From Sulfurimonas sp. (GTDB lineage: Bacteria; Campylobacterota; Campylobacteria; Campylobacterales; Sulfurimonadaceae), in NCBI GenBank assembly GCA_030949945.1, contig JAUZRZ010000025.1, positions 1-64,000 of the forward strand: a DNA stretch of 64,000 nucleotides, in the 5' to 3' direction. Below are positions 9,996-18,479 of this stretch, piece after piece. Position 1 is the first letter of the stretch. Every line of letters starts with the position of its first letter. The translations under genes and the position numbers were made by a program. Under the pieces are notes generated by a model. The model saw only the letters and a program-made list of their open reading frames with translations, made no database searches and had not been told where the DNA came from.

Positions 9996-10678
9996 TTTAT
10001 ACTCTTTGTATCTGCTTTTGTAAAGATGCTTTGTACTTTTTTCGTGTACTCATTAGCACTCATAACAACTAAAGGTTCTAAAACTTTCATCATAGATTTA
10101 GAACCATTTCTTGCATGTATTAGAATAAGTGAAGCACTTTTATCTACTTTTGGGTGTACAAACTCTACATCACATATCCGCATTTTCACTCTGTTTAGTG
10201 CAGTGCAAATATCTCCAAATGCACTAGGGTCGTAACAGAAAATAAAATGTGAGTGTGGTTTGAGTATACGTGAGACTTTTGCAAAAAAATCATCTAGGGG
10301 AAGGTTAAAAGCATACCGTGCATTTAATAGCACTTCATCTTGACTTTTTTTGACACCATCGGGATAAAAGGGAGGATTTGAAACTATAAAATCATACTTT
10401 TTTTCCTCATCAATCTCTAAAAAATTTGCTTTATCAACTCTATATTCTAGTCCATTTACAAGTGCATTTTTTTGTGCATACTTTATAAATAGTTCTTGTT
10501 TCTCCACAGCAGAGACAGTTACTTTTCTAAAGTCTCTCTTGAGCAGTAAACCAACTATCCCACACCCTGCCCCAACATCTAGCAGTTCTCCCTTTGGATT
10601 AAAACGCGAGATAAAATCATATAAAAATAGAGAATCAGAGTTATAAGCATAACCTGATTCGGGTTGATAAAGTGTCAT
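9983..10678 (-). CDS. TrmN6/YfiC-type tRNA(adenine-N6) methyltransferase
   Basis: A 231-aa SAM-dependent methyltransferase. ELLDVGAGCGIVGLLL is the SAM-binding loop and DFIVSNPPFYPDG the NPPF catalytic motif of N6-adenine methyltransferases. The N-terminal YQPESGYAYNSDSLFLYDF matches the TrmN6 group, which modifies A37 of tRNA1(Val) in E. coli; a related RNA or protein substrate cannot be excluded. It is the first gene of the minus-strand unit, with kdsB diverging across a ~70-bp gap. Confidence 0.85.
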   Translation of the reverse strand: MTLYQPESGYAYNSDSLFLYDFISRFNPKGELLDVGAGCGIVGLLLKRDFRKVTVSAVEKQELFIKYAQKNALVNGLEYRVDKANFLEIDEEKKYDFIVSNPPFYPDGVKKSQDEVLLNARYAFNLPLDDFFAKVSRILKPHSHFIFCYDPSAFGDICTALNRVKMRICDVEFVHPKVDKSASLILIHARNGSKSMMKVLEPLVVMSANEYTKKVQSIFTKADTKSIKCQI

Positions 10679-10748
10679 GTAATAAAGAGACCTTTTTAAT
10701 ATGTTTGGATATAATTTAGTTATTATATCCTATAAAGGCTTTATTCCC

Positions 10749-11465
10749 ATGATAATTATTCCAGCACGACTTGCATCCACACGATTTCCTCAAAAAGTTC
10801 TAGCAGATATTGGTGGTTTGCCTATGGTTGTTCGTACAGCCAAAAGAGTGGCACACTTAGATAGGGTTGTTGTAGCTACTGATGATGAAAAGATTATAGA
10901 AGTTTGTAAAAGTTACGGTATCGATGCGATGCTTACTTCAACTACACATAAAAGTGGAACAGACCGCATTTTTGAATGTGCCACTATTTTAAAACTTGCA
11001 GATGATGAACTTATCATTAATGTTCAAGCAGATGAGCCTTTTATAGAACCTGATGTAGTAGAGTCACTCATAAACAAGCTCAAAACCCTTCAACAGTCAA
11101 ATGAGCCTTTTATTATGGGAAGTTGTTACAATGCTATAAACGCAGATGCCGCACAAGACCCTAATCTTGTTAAGGTAGTTCTTGATGATGCTGATAATGC
11201 GATTTATTTCTCTCGTAGTCCAATTCCCTACAACCAAGGGGGTGGAGCAAAGTACTTTGGACACATAGGTATTTATGGTTTTTCTAAAAAAAGTCTGCAA
11301 GAGTTTTGTACTCTAAAAGATGCACCGATAGAAGACATCGAAAAACTTGAACAACTCCGTGCTATTTACCATCAAAAAAAGATTAGTATGGTCAAAGTTA
11401 GTAGCACAGGTTTTGGAATAGATACAGTTGAGGACCTCAAACGAGCTGTTGAGATATTTCTTTAA
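10749..11465 (+). CDS. kdsB: 3-deoxy-manno-octulosonate cytidylyltransferase
   Basis: KdsB activates Kdo as CMP-Kdo for lipopolysaccharide inner core synthesis. The start at 10749 gives MIIIPARLASTRFPQKVLADIGG, the canonical N-terminus with the nucleotide-binding motif; an in-frame ATG at 10701 only adds a non-homologous leader. Other family signatures are VVVATDDEKI, HKSGTDRIFEC, INVQADEPFIEP, YFSRSPIPYN, HIGIYGFSKKSL and IEKLEQLRA. The ~238-aa length is normal. It converges with a small minus-strand gene, overlapping by 4 bp. Confidence 0.96.
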   Translation: MIIIPARLASTRFPQKVLADIGGLPMVVRTAKRVAHLDRVVVATDDEKIIEVCKSYGIDAMLTSTTHKSGTDRIFECATILKLADDELIINVQADEPFIEPDVVESLINKLKTLQQSNEPFIMGSCYNAINADAAQDPNLVKVVLDDADNAIYFSRSPIPYNQGGGAKYFGHIGIYGFSKKSLQEFCTLKDAPIEDIEKLEQLRAIYHQKKISMVKVSSTGFGIDTVEDLKRAVEIFL

Positions 11466-11665
11466 CGACTTCTAATAAAAATTGTATAAGTTCCAAACTG
11501 CTCAGTTAAGGAGAAGTCATGTCTTTGGCAAAATGCTGTTTGCATTTTCTCCATCATTTTTTTTGCCTCAGCTTGTGCTGCTTCTTTTGTTGAAAAATCT
11601 TGAGTATCCGCTAAGCCATTTTTCACAAAACAGCTACATGGGTTCATTACATTTACTTTATACAT
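11462..11665 (-). CDS. small cysteine-containing protein, unknown function
   Basis: A 67-aa protein (starts MYKVNVMNPCSCFVKNG, ends TYTIFIRSR) with cysteines at positions ~10, 12 and 46 and an amphipathic segment KEAAQAEAKKMMEKM. A compact start-to-stop frame, a plausible alpha/beta pattern and a conventional convergent overlap with kdsB argue that it is real. I do not recognise the family. Nothing shows a role. Confidence 0.6.
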   Translation of the reverse strand: MYKVNVMNPCSCFVKNGLADTQDFSTKEAAQAEAKKMMEKMQTAFCQRHDFSLTEQFGTYTIFIRSR

Positions 11666-11689
11666 ATAGTATTACCAACTAATTTGTCG

Positions 11690-11845
11690 AACTCTGTGGC
11701 TTAAAGGTTAGTTGTTGTTTTTTGCCATCTTTGAAAGAAAGAAGTATAGCGACTACTGCGTTAAGTATCTTGAAGCACAATAGTGCTCTACAATAATTTG
11801 CTTGTACTCGCTACACTTCTCTTCTTCAACTCGGCAATGGTGTGG
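11690..11845. repeat. structured intergenic segment with long imperfect inverted repeat
   Basis: The gap between the small gene and cluster I holds an imperfect inverted repeat of ~37 bp per arm. The left arm runs about 11720-11757 (TTGCCATCTTTGAAAGAAAG then AAGTATAGCGACTAC). The right arm runs about 11807-11842 (GTACTCGCTACACTTC then TCTTCTTCAACTCGGCAATGG). Inside is a smaller stem around GAAGCACAATAGTGCTC. It could be a decayed MITE, a two-way terminator for the converging units, or a relic: on the minus strand a short open stretch (CRVEEEKCSEYKQIIVEHYC) spans part of it. Confidence 0.45.
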
Positions 11846-11854
11846 TAGACTTCT

Positions 11855-13172
11855 CTAAAAATCAAATATATCATCCATATCTTCACTCGCCTCAGTCTCA
11901 TCATTCATCTTTAACATACTTTCAATCGTTTGACAATTCACAACAATAGTATCATTCATAAAATCAACACTAGGTGCTCCTGTATGAAAGGATGCCTCCA
12001 TCCAGTTCATAAAATCCCTTGCAAACGCAGAGCACATAGGAGAGAGTACTTCTGTATTTTGTATAAAAGTGTCTATATTTAAGGACATTGTACTTGAAAG
12101 TTCTTTTAAGGCTAAGGAGATAGGATAAACTTCAGGGTAGCTCGCTAAAAGAGTAGCTATTCTCTCAAGATTAGTATAAATTTCCACTGCATCCTCCTCA
12201 GTAATATCACCTGAGACAATTAACATTAGTGAGTTTAAACGAGCTGAAAACTCCTCTAGGTCAAGCATATCATCAGGGTCTATATAATCAAATACCTCTA
12301 ATTTAGAAGAAGTATAGTCTGATGCGACAATAGGCTCTTCTGCTTGTGTCTCTATTGTTTGTACAATAGTCTCTGCTTGGACACTATCTAAAGTCAATAA
12401 TAATTTTAAGTAATTTAAAAGAGATTTTATCTTCTTGGATTTTATACTCACATCTTACCTCATTTTTTTTGAGTAGAAGTTGTAAAATTTTAGGAGGTAC
12501 TTTATCTATATTTACTACACTAAAGTACTTATACTCTTCATCATCTTCTACATAAAGGCTACTTTGTAACTCTAGCTTTATTTGTACCTCAGCTAAAGAA
12601 AAAACTGTCCGTACAACATCACTTAAACCCTCTGCATTTTCATGACCATCTAGTAAATAGTACTCCCAAAGTTCAGAGAGTGCATCCTCACTTGATAAAT
12701 CAAAATATGTATGACGACTATAAATCTCTTTTGTAAAAAGGTTAATAGACTCAGTATAAACTTTTTTAGTCTCTACTGTAGTGTTACGAGCATTAAGTAA
12801 TTGTAGATAATTAGACATTCTAGTATTAAAAATATCCGCATTAATGGGTTTAGATACATAATCTTCTGCACCACCACCAAGTATCTCTTTTTGTCTCTGT
12901 TCATCATCTACAGCACTCACTGCTATAATCATAATCTTTTTATTATTTTGACGGATAAGCTTTGTAGCTTCAATTCCATCCATATTTGGCATCATAATAT
13001 CCATAAAGACTATACTGTACTCTTTTTCTTCACACATTCTAAGAGCTTCAAGTCCATCAGTCGCTTCATCCATACAAAATGCAACACCAGAATTTTCTTC
13101 CATATAATCTTCAAGAAGAAGTCTTAACATTAGTCTATTATTTTTATTATCATCAACTATAAGCAGGTTCAT
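11855..13172 (-). CDS. response regulator with helical domain and acidic aromatic tail (one frame break)
   Basis: The first ~120 residues are a receiver domain: LLIVDDNKNNRLMLRLLLED, IVFMDIMMPNMDGIEATKLI with the phospho-acceptor Asp in FMD, then IIAVSAVDD and YVSKPINADIF. The frame changes between 12385 and 12450 (LLK to LLLTLDSVQAET), where two frames overlap with no start of their own. I therefore read one ~440-aa protein. The second half is helical (FARDFMNWMEASFHTGAPSV, DTIVVNCQTIESML) and ends ETEASEDMDDIFDF. This domain and tail recur in the genes at 42015 and 44158, there behind degenerate receivers. It is the last gene of chemosensory cluster I, 2 bp after parA. A CheY-partner or ParA-partner role is inference. 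Confidence 0.75.
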
Positions 13173-13174
13173 AT

Positions 13175-13918
13175 CTATTTAATCCTTTTTAGCAGTTCTT
13201 TTACACAGTTGTTATAGTCTTTCATTCCCTTAGAACGTTTTTCATCCAAGATGATAGGTTTTCCAGATTCAAATTGCTGTGCTAATTTAATATCTACACC
13301 TATAGGAGAGAGTAGCTTCTCTTTACCAAAAGACTTTTTTATCTTCTTTAGAGACTCTTTATGCTCATTTATATGAGGATTATACATAACAGGCAAGATA
13401 CAAACATCTGCTATCTCTCTTCCTTGCACTTTTGCAGTTTGATAGAGAGCTCGTAGCATCTGTCCAACTGCCACAACACCTAAGTGATGCGGTACAAAAG
13501 GGATAAGCAGACTATCTGCAACTTCAAGTGAATTTTTCAATAATGCATCATATGTTGGAGGTGTATCAATAACACAATAATCAAAAAAATCTGCTATTTT
13601 TTCTCGCCTGAAGCGATTTTTAAGTATGCCACGAAGGTCGGAGTACTCATATACATCAAAGTTTACAAGTGCTGGTGAGAGAGTAAGGTTTTTATGTACA
13701 GTAGGAATAAAAGTCTCGCTCAGGGTTGCACCGTCAAAAACAGAGTGTACACCAAGTGTTTCACTAGGCTCACAGCCTACCCCAATAGATGCATGACCCT
13801 GTGTGTCCATATCCAAAAGTAATACTGAAGCTTTTTTTGCTAATCCACTAGCAATATTTACAGCAGTTGTTGTTTTTGCTGAGCCACCTTTACGATTACT
13901 AACTACAATGGTTTTCAC
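13175..13918 (-). CDS. ParA/MinD-type ATPase of chemosensory cluster I
   Basis: A ~247-aa deviant-Walker ATPase. NRKGGSAKTTTAVNIASGLA is the P-loop with the signature lysine; LLLDMDTQGHAS and DYCVIDTPPTYDALL are the Walker A' and B regions; PIILDEKRSKGMKDY is near the C-terminus as in ParA proteins. ParA-type proteins encoded with chemotaxis genes (ParC in Vibrio, PpfA in Rhodobacter) position and segregate chemosensory arrays, so the same job is inferred here. The GTG start at 13918 is preferred to a TTG at 13927 because AAGGA lies ~10 nt before the GTG and only 1 nt before the TTG. It overlaps the end of the STAS-like gene by 20 bp. The other chemosensory cluster carries its own ParA. Confidence 0.88.
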   Translation of the reverse strand: MKTIVVSNRKGGSAKTTTAVNIASGLAKKASVLLLDMDTQGHASIGVGCEPSETLGVHSVFDGATLSETFIPTVHKNLTLSPALVNFDVYEYSDLRGILKNRFRREKIADFFDYCVIDTPPTYDALLKNSLEVADSLLIPFVPHHLGVVAVGQMLRALYQTAKVQGREIADVCILPVMYNPHINEHKESLKKIKKSFGKEKLLSPIGVDIKLAQQFESGKPIILDEKRSKGMKDYNNCVKELLKRIK

Positions 13919-14168
13919 TAGTGTCAAATCCTTCTAATACAGTTTGATATAAAAGCTTTTCTTCATTAAAAATATAAGAACAAGTATAGTTTTTTTTATA
14001 TGCCATTATAAGTTGAAGTATAGCTAGATGAATATCTTCACACTCTCTAAAGTTAAAAGAGATCTCTTCGCCTGCTTTTTCTTGTAAAAAATCTCGAAAA
14101 GCGACTAACTCATTTTCATATATTACAGATGAAAAACTTGCTTCATTATTTTCATAAGTTATTGACAT
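13899..14168 (-). CDS. STAS-like small protein of chemosensory cluster I
   Basis: An 89-aa protein with the alternating strand/helix pattern of anti-sigma-antagonist (STAS) domains: SSVIYENELVAFRDFLQEK, EISFNFRECEDIHLAILQLIMAY, CSYIFNEEKLLYQTVL. The usual phospho-acceptor serine after the conserved Asp is not evident; ECEDIHLA takes that position, so it is probably not a classical phosphoswitch. It lies between the CheW-CZB gene and parA with an overlapping end. Cluster II has a clearer STAS gene (51550-51804), which supports the assignment by context. Function is unknown. Confidence 0.6.
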   Translation of the reverse strand: MSITYENNEASFSSVIYENELVAFRDFLQEKAGEEISFNFRECEDIHLAILQLIMAYKKNYTCSYIFNEEKLLYQTVLEGFDTSENHCS

Positions 14169-14178
14169 CTTCTCTCCT

Positions 14179-14943
14179 TTATTTTGGTAATTTTACAGTT
14201 TTGATTACATTAATCAAAACACCTTCAATATCTAAAACACCCTCTAGTTCTAAAAACTCACTCATTTCATTTTCACTCACATTATTATTTATACTCTCTT
14301 CTTCAATATGTGCAATATCTTCTATTATATCTACTTTAATTGCAAATAGACTACCATTGTTATCATAAATAATTAATTTCTGTAAAGAGTTAGCAACTAA
14401 GTCTAACTCTTTTGTAAAAGTAACAAGTGCACCCATTGTATGCTCATATATAGCATTTATATCTATATTAAACATTCTAAGTGCTTCTTCTTTATCTTTT
14501 AGATAGAGTTCTAAAACATAGCCACCTGTAACATGTAACTGTTTATGATACTCTATGAGCTCATTTAATATCTCTATCACATGATCATCATAAGCTGTAA
14601 ATGAATCTATCCATTTTCCAAGACCACAAGCATGAGGATCAAGTGTTTTAGTAAAAGGGGCTCCTGTTTGCACTGAAAGCTTTAAAGATTCAACCCACTC
14701 TGCATGTCCCTTTTTGAGACTCTCAAAGAGAGCAATAAGTTCATCTTTATATGTTTGTACCTGTATCAACTTACGAAAACTAAGCACTTTAATCACTTTT
14801 TCTTCATAAGACATCATCCCATCAATATATTCATGAGAATTAGGAATATTTGTTAAAGGCATCGACTCGATAATACGCTGAACATTTTCGATATTCATAG
14901 CATATTTATTTCCAGCGACACTAAATACTATTAAGTCTGTCAT
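14179..14943 (-). CDS. CheW protein with an inserted CZB zinc-binding domain
   Basis: A 254-aa adaptor. Residues ~1-65 are the first half of a CheW domain (LIVFSVAGNKYAMNIENVQRI, YIDGMMSYEEKVIKVLSFRKLI). Residues ~170-254 are the second half (QKLIIYDNNGSLFAIKVDII, LELEGVLDIEGVLINVIKTV). Between them lies a full CZB (chemoreceptor zinc-binding) motif: HAEW, 22 residues, CGLGKW, 21 residues, HKQLH. This matches the published Hxx[WFYL]-x21-28-CxLGxW-x18-27-HxxxH pattern. CZB domains bind zinc and, in receptors such as H. pylori TlpD and in some diguanylate cyclases, respond to zinc or hypochlorous acid. Here the sensor would modulate a CheA-coupling adaptor directly. It lies immediately downstream of cheA (13 bp). 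Confidence 0.88.
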   Translation of the reverse strand: MTDLIVFSVAGNKYAMNIENVQRIIESMPLTNIPNSHEYIDGMMSYEEKVIKVLSFRKLIQVQTYKDELIALFESLKKGHAEWVESLKLSVQTGAPFTKTLDPHACGLGKWIDSFTAYDDHVIEILNELIEYHKQLHVTGGYVLELYLKDKEEALRMFNIDINAIYEHTMGALVTFTKELDLVANSLQKLIIYDNNGSLFAIKVDIIEDIAHIEEESINNNVSENEMSEFLELEGVLDIEGVLINVIKTVKLPK

Positions 14944-14955
14944 TATCTCTACTCC

Positions 14956-17691
14956 CTATGCTACTTGAATATCTTCTTTTAATTTTTGGCTTATACCTAA
15001 AAGACCTAGTGGGTCCATTGCCATTATAATTTGACCATTTCCAAGTAGTGCTGTTCCACTAAAGAGAGGATGTCCTTCCATAATACCAACAAGTGGTTTT
15101 TGTACAACATCTAGTTGACCTAAGAACTCATTTACAACTACTGCTAATTGATTTTCTTTAATGTTTAGGACAACAATAGAGAGTGGTTTATCTTCCATAT
15201 CATCTTCATTTAACATAGACTTAATAAATAAAAGAGGAATCACATCCCCTCTAATATAAACAAAAGGCTCATTATGAAGATACTCTATCTCACTGCGTTC
15301 GATCTTCACTGTTTCACTAACACTATCCATGGGAATACCATAATGAATAGAGTTCATCTGCACATGAAGAAGTGAAGTGACCGCTAGAGACATAGGAATA
15401 GCAAGAGTTATCACTGTTCCTGCATTTGCTTTAGTAGTAATACCAATACTCCCTCCAAAACTTTCAATAGATTTTCGTACAACATCCATACCAACACCAC
15501 GTCCACTAAACTCAGTGATTGTATCTGCTGTTGAGAGACCAGGCAGAAGTACTAACTCTGCCATCTCTTTCTCACTCAGTGCATCTACCTGCTCTGGTGT
15601 CATAAGACCTTTTTCTAGTACTTTACTGGCAACTTTTTCTACATTTATACCAGCACCATCATCAGTAATTTCTATAATAATTCTATCAGATTGAGCATAA
15701 GCATTGAGCGTTACAGAACCAATAGGATTTTTTCCTTTTTTCTCACGAACATCTGGCATTTCAATACCATGGTCTAAAGAGTTTCTCATAATATGGATCA
15801 TAGGGTCAGCTAACATCTCAATCATATTTTTATCCAACTTAGTTTCGCCACCAAGCATATCTAGTTTTACTTTTTTACCTAAAGTTTTAGCAATATCACG
15901 CACAAGTTTAGGGTATCTGTCAAATACATACGAAATAGGTAACATTCTCATACCCATAATAAGGTCTTGGAGTTGCTCTGAGAGACGGTTTATAAAAATA
16001 TACTTATCCATTATCTCGCGTTTAATCTGATCATGAGTCATTCCAACAACATTATCAGCTAAGTAGGGGAGTGAGTTTTTAGCAACGAGTAACTCCCCAA
16101 CAACATTCATAAGACTATCAATAGACTCCTGTTCAACCTTTACGGTCTTACCAACTACAGCTTTATGTTTCTCTTCTTTTGGTTCTTTTTTACTCTTTAG
16201 AGCTTCTGGCTCTTTTACAACTTCAGATTCGACTTTTTTGACTTGAGGTACTTCTTGAACTTTCACTATTTCTACTGCATCAGCAACTTCTGTTACTTGT
16301 GCAGTTTTTTCTTCTTGAGTATCTGTACTAACTTCTTCTTCAGCTACTGCACTCTCAAGACCCAGTTGTTGAGCTAAAAAGGAGACTACACTCTCTTTGT
16401 CTGTAAGTTGGGGCATATCTGGTAAATATTTTCTTGTTTTTTCAAGAGTTACTACAATTCTAAGTAAATCATCACCCGTTTGTATATGATTTAGGGCTTT
16501 ATGCTGTTGCTCAAAAATATTTTTTAGTGCTTCTGCTATATGCTCATTTATTTCAGCGGGAACTTCTTGAGTAGAGACCTCTTCTTCTTTTGCCTCCTCT
16601 TCTTTTACCCGCTCTTGTGACTTAGATGCACTATAAGCTTCTCCTCTATACAAAGAAGCAAAAAAGCCATTAAGTTTATCTTTATCTTCTTCTTTTATCA
16701 TCCCTATAATGTCTAATAAACGTGTGAGTTGTGCATGCTGAATTGTCTCAATGCCAACAAGCTTAGTAGCACTCTGTAGTTCCTCTTTTATAGTGTTTAA
16801 ATCAGCTTTTTGTGTGATATTTACAAGCTCTTTGAGTGAGTCTATCTGCAGACCAGTATCCCCTCTATTTACTTCAAGGAGTGTTTGTATATCTAAGGGA
16901 AGAAATTCTAACTCATCTATGAAGTTAAAAAGTGAATCCTCTATCTCCTCATAAGTAGCATAAATAAACGCAACTAAAGAAGTTTTTAGAAGTAAACCCT
17001 CCGAGTCCTCTGTTCCACTCAGTACAGACTTTGTGTTTTCATCACTCATACAAGAGTAAACACCTACAACTTTCTCTTCTAAAAGACTCAAAGTATATAT
17101 AGGGTCGTTTCCATAAACCATACATGCATCATCTATATCAAAGCTAACAGCATATAAGTTAGTATCTAAACAAAATTTCTCATCAACTTCATCTTGTTTA
17201 AAAGGAATCTTAATATTAGAAACATTACGAAGTGTATTTAATGGAAGATTTATAATTTTATTTCTATCTGCTAAAATAAAAGGACACGACCAGCTAACTT
17301 CACTCTCAGTTTCTTTACCCATCTCTTCGTGTAAACTTGCAACTATTTCTGCCACAGTCTCTTCATCAGCCTCAACAATTCCCCCTGTCTCTTCAGCTGC
17401 TTCAATCAAGTTTACTACCTCATCAAAAGCATTATAAAGAACATCTATCATACTAGGGTTAAATTCTAGTTTTCCTGAGCGAAGCATATCTAGTAAATCT
17501 TCAGCATGATGTGTAATATCTTTTACAGCTTCAAAACCGACTATCCCGCTACCCCCTTTTAGAGTATGTGCAGCACGAAAGACAGAGTTTAAAAGTTCTG
17601 GATCATCCCCACCAATTTCACCAATATTTTGATCGATAAAAGCTAGGTTTTCTCTCGCTTCACTTAAAAATTGTTCTAATAATTGATCCAT
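14956..17691 (-). CDS. cheA: CheA-type chemosensory histidine kinase (cluster I)
   Basis: A 911-aa intact kinase. P1: AAHTLKGGSGIVGF with the phospho-accepting His at ~42. A long middle region (residues ~130-510) includes an uncommon P2-like domain (VSWSCPFILADRNK) and acidic or lysine-rich linkers. P3/P4: VVGELLVAKNSLPYL, RMLPISYVFDRYPKLVRD, the N box in IHIMRNSLDHGIEMP, ITDDGAGIN and FSGRGVGMDVV. A C-terminal CheW-like domain follows (HYGIPMDSVSETVKI, FLGQLDVVQKPL). There is no receiver domain. It phosphorylates CheY and CheB in response to receptor arrays. At 911 aa it is longer than the 688-aa CheA of cluster II. Neighbours are two CheYs and a CheZ-like protein upstream, CheW-CZB downstream. 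Confidence 0.95.
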   Translation of the reverse strand: MDQLLEQFLSEARENLAFIDQNIGEIGGDDPELLNSVFRAAHTLKGGSGIVGFEAVKDITHHAEDLLDMLRSGKLEFNPSMIDVLYNAFDEVVNLIEAAEETGGIVEADEETVAEIVASLHEEMGKETESEVSWSCPFILADRNKIINLPLNTLRNVSNIKIPFKQDEVDEKFCLDTNLYAVSFDIDDACMVYGNDPIYTLSLLEEKVVGVYSCMSDENTKSVLSGTEDSEGLLLKTSLVAFIYATYEEIEDSLFNFIDELEFLPLDIQTLLEVNRGDTGLQIDSLKELVNITQKADLNTIKEELQSATKLVGIETIQHAQLTRLLDIIGMIKEEDKDKLNGFFASLYRGEAYSASKSQERVKEEEAKEEEVSTQEVPAEINEHIAEALKNIFEQQHKALNHIQTGDDLLRIVVTLEKTRKYLPDMPQLTDKESVVSFLAQQLGLESAVAEEEVSTDTQEEKTAQVTEVADAVEIVKVQEVPQVKKVESEVVKEPEALKSKKEPKEEKHKAVVGKTVKVEQESIDSLMNVVGELLVAKNSLPYLADNVVGMTHDQIKREIMDKYIFINRLSEQLQDLIMGMRMLPISYVFDRYPKLVRDIAKTLGKKVKLDMLGGETKLDKNMIEMLADPMIHIMRNSLDHGIEMPDVREKKGKNPIGSVTLNAYAQSDRIIIEITDDGAGINVEKVASKVLEKGLMTPEQVDALSEKEMAELVLLPGLSTADTITEFSGRGVGMDVVRKSIESFGGSIGITTKANAGTVITLAIPMSLAVTSLLHVQMNSIHYGIPMDSVSETVKIERSEIEYLHNEPFVYIRGDVIPLLFIKSMLNEDDMEDKPLSIVVLNIKENQLAVVVNEFLGQLDVVQKPLVGIMEGHPLFSGTALLGNGQIIMAMDPLGLLGISQKLKEDIQVA

Positions 17692-17700
17692 AATATCTCC

Positions 17701-18069
17701 CTATTTCTTTACTAAAATATCTATATAAGCTTGCAGTTGGTCTGGTTTGATTGGTTTTGTCTCAAATAAATTAGCACCAACCTTGTATGCGTTTATCATA
17801 TCTTCTTCTTTTCTTTGTGTTGTAACCATAATAACGGGTACATCTTTGTTTGCCTCTTGCTTACGTAAATCTTTTATAAAAGAGTATCCATCCATAATAG
17901 GCATATTTACATCTACTAAATAGAGGTCAATATCTGCATCTAAACTTTTTTCTAATGCTTCCATTCCGTTTTCAGCCTCAACGATATTCATACTCATGCT
18001 CTTTAAAATAGAACCATGATAATTTCTTACTGTTTTTGAATCATCTACAACCATAACTGTTGCCATCAT
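17701..18069 (-). CDS. CheY-like single-domain response regulator
   Basis: A 122-aa receiver: VMVVDDSKTVRNYHGSIL (acidic pair), LYLVDVNMPIMDG with the phospho-acceptor Asp at ~53, IMVTTQRKEEDM (conserved Thr) and FETKPIKPDQLQ (conserved Lys). It has no output domain and is therefore a CheY-type messenger, or a phosphate sink as in systems with several CheYs. The first codon may be the second ATG. It lies 9 bp upstream of cheA, directly after the CheZ-like gene. Confidence 0.93.
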   Translation of the reverse strand: MMATVMVVDDSKTVRNYHGSILKSMSMNIVEAENGMEALEKSLDADIDLYLVDVNMPIMDGYSFIKDLRKQEANKDVPVIMVTTQRKEEDMINAYKVGANLFETKPIKPDQLQAYIDILVKK

Positions 18070-18075
18070 ATTCTC

Positions 18076-18474
18076 CTAAAAAAATTCTATCTCATCTTCT
18101 TCATTAGATTCACTAAGCTTACCCGAGAACCTACTCTTTTTATCTTTAGCATCAGCGAGGGTTACTCTTAGTTCTTCTTGTAACTTACCTATACTTTCTT
18201 GTGTTAAACCCTCGCCATCTTTATATCTCTCCGAATATACATCTATACTTTTTTTCACACTATCAATAGCTTCTATACTAGCACTTAATTGTTGAGAGAT
18301 AATATCTTGGTACTGTAGTGCCGTAGATATCTCTTCATCAATTTCAAGCTTGTTTTTTTCCATAAAGCTACTCATCTTCATTAAAGACTCATTTGAGAGT
18401 TCAATAACATCTGCTTGAACCTCTTTTATATGTGAAAGTAGTTCATCCATTGCATCGAGCATAAGCATATTCAT
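18076..18474 (-). CDS. miniature CheZ-like CheY phosphatase candidate
   Basis: A 132-aa all-helical protein. Residues 52-62 read ALQYQDIISQQ: the D57-x-x-x-Q61 spacing and context match the E. coli CheZ catalytic motif (QDLTGQ, D143/Q147). The C-terminus is an acidic tail ending in NEEDEIEFF, comparable to the C-terminal peptide of CheZ that docks on CheY (VDDLLDSLGF). The protein is much shorter than E. coli CheZ (214 aa) and than the remote CheZ of H. pylori. It sits exactly between two CheY genes (6 and 5 bp gaps), as expected for a CheY-P phosphatase. The third in-frame ATG, at 18468, is better spaced from the AAAGGA site. Activity is inferred from motif and context. Confidence 0.72.
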   Translation of the reverse strand: MNMLMLDAMDELLSHIKEVQADVIELSNESLMKMSSFMEKNKLEIDEEISTALQYQDIISQQLSASIEAIDSVKKSIDVYSERYKDGEGLTQESIGKLQEELRVTLADAKDKKSRFSGKLSESNEEDEIEFF

Positions 18475-18479
18475 ATCCT

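Noticed and set aside
11700-11850. Small minus-strand gene encoding a cysteine-rich peptide
   Set aside because: The open stretch has no convincing start or ribosome site and overlaps the inverted repeat; homology would be needed.
15377-16954. Antisense open frames inside cheA (e.g. 15377-15694, 15704-16030, 16751-16954)
   Set aside because: They lie wholly opposite a well-conserved kinase gene, have no homology I recognise and have serine/isoleucine-rich shadow composition.
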